In this document: in pieces, positions 5,167 through 5,208 of the stretch | Position numbering within the stretch: the stretch's first letter is position 1 | Layout of the letters: every line of letters starts with the position of its first letter | From: a bacterium | Lineage (GTDB): Bacteria > Patescibacteriota > Minisyncoccia > Phycocordibacterales > UBA9973 | Assembly: GCA_021813175.1 (NCBI GenBank) | Contig: JAKALJ010000025.1 | Coordinates: forward strand, 1 to 5,208 | Direction of reading: 5' to 3' | DNA: 5,208 nucleotides | The notes under the pieces: model-generated | Told to the model about the DNA's origin: nothing | The model's database searches: none | Seen by the model: the letters and a program-made list of their open reading frames with translations, nothing else | Program-made: the position numbers and the translations under genes

Positions 5167-5208
5167 TCTAGGCGATAGGTAAACCGTGGAGCGGCAGGCG
5201 GAGGCTCC
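5167..5208 (-). other. Unassigned stretch upstream of yifB, possibly the 3' end of another gene
   Basis: These 42 GC-rich bases reach the window edge. On the - strand one frame, reading SLRLPLHGLPIA, ends in TAG at 5170-5168, two bases before the terminator hairpin, as expected of a gene end. Another frame runs through the hairpin and stops at a TGA overlapping the yifB ATG (ATGA). A third ends at a TAA in the hairpin loop. The data are too short to choose. An imperfect GGAGC/GCTCC dyad (5188-5192 and 5204-5208) is also present. Confidence 0.2.

Noticed and set aside
5171..5208. Possible tRNA start (GGCGATAGGTAAACCG...) at the right edge
   Set aside because: The spacing of the D-arm and anticodon region does not fit, no suitable U33-containing loop is visible, and the window ends before a TPsiC arm.
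5134..5208. Upstream gene coupled to yifB through an ATGA overlap
   Set aside because: A frame does stop at a TGA overlapping the ATG, but it would read through a terminator hairpin and T6 tract; a frame ending in TAG just before the hairpin is more natural. Only 75 bases are available, so not decided.
1..5208. Alternative genetic code with TGA read as glycine (known in some candidate phyla)
   Set aside because: All four genes are full length under the standard code with TAA stops, and conserved glycines use ordinary GGN codons.
1..5208. CRISPR array or insertion sequence
   Set aside because: No regularly spaced direct repeats, transposase or terminal repeats of IS type are present; the repeats near position 1-107 are short and irregularly spaced.

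Overview
This is a bacterial window holding four complete protein genes. The first three lie on the + strand and the fourth, convergent with them, on the - strand. In order they encode a DUF4143-type AAA ATPase (111-1241), ribonuclease Y (rny, 1553-3082), a HU-type nucleoid protein (3235-3507) and a YifB/ComM-family ATPase (5133 down to 3610). All four read with the standard bacterial code and end in TAA. None has a convincing Shine-Dalgarno sequence. The protein types, the AT-rich spacers and the missing Shine-Dalgarno sites suggest an uncultured bacterium, possibly of the Patescibacteria (CPR) type. That placement is an inference from style, not from a marker gene.

Layout. Positions 1-110 are an AT-rich control region with five copies of the heptamer AAAATAG (both orientations). 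The last copies sit next to and on top of a good sigma-70 promoter, whose start site would fall at or near the ATG. The ATPase gene is followed by a 311-bp spacer that is bracketed by a 10-bp inverted repeat and contains two hairpins and one doubtful 33-codon frame. rny follows, then a 152-bp spacer with a candidate promoter for the HU gene. The HU gene and yifB converge on a 102-bp spacer with a 22-bp perfect palindrome and a probable two-way terminator. Just upstream of yifB, on its own strand, a terminator-like hairpin with a T6 tract ends only three bases before the ATG. The last 42 bases are unassigned.

Functions. rny (mRNA decay), HU (DNA compaction) and yifB (AAA ATPase linked to DNA uptake and branch migration) are core-genome functions that need no shared pathway. 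The DUF4143 ATPase is the accessory gene: its family is widespread, often strain-variable and of unknown role. I see no CRISPR array, insertion sequence, tRNA, rRNA or recognisable defence cassette. The most unusual features are nucleotide structures: the AAAATAG array over a near-leaderless promoter, two perfect hairpins inside conserved coding sequence (14-bp stem in the ATPase gene, 18-bp stem in yifB), and the terminator abutting the yifB start.
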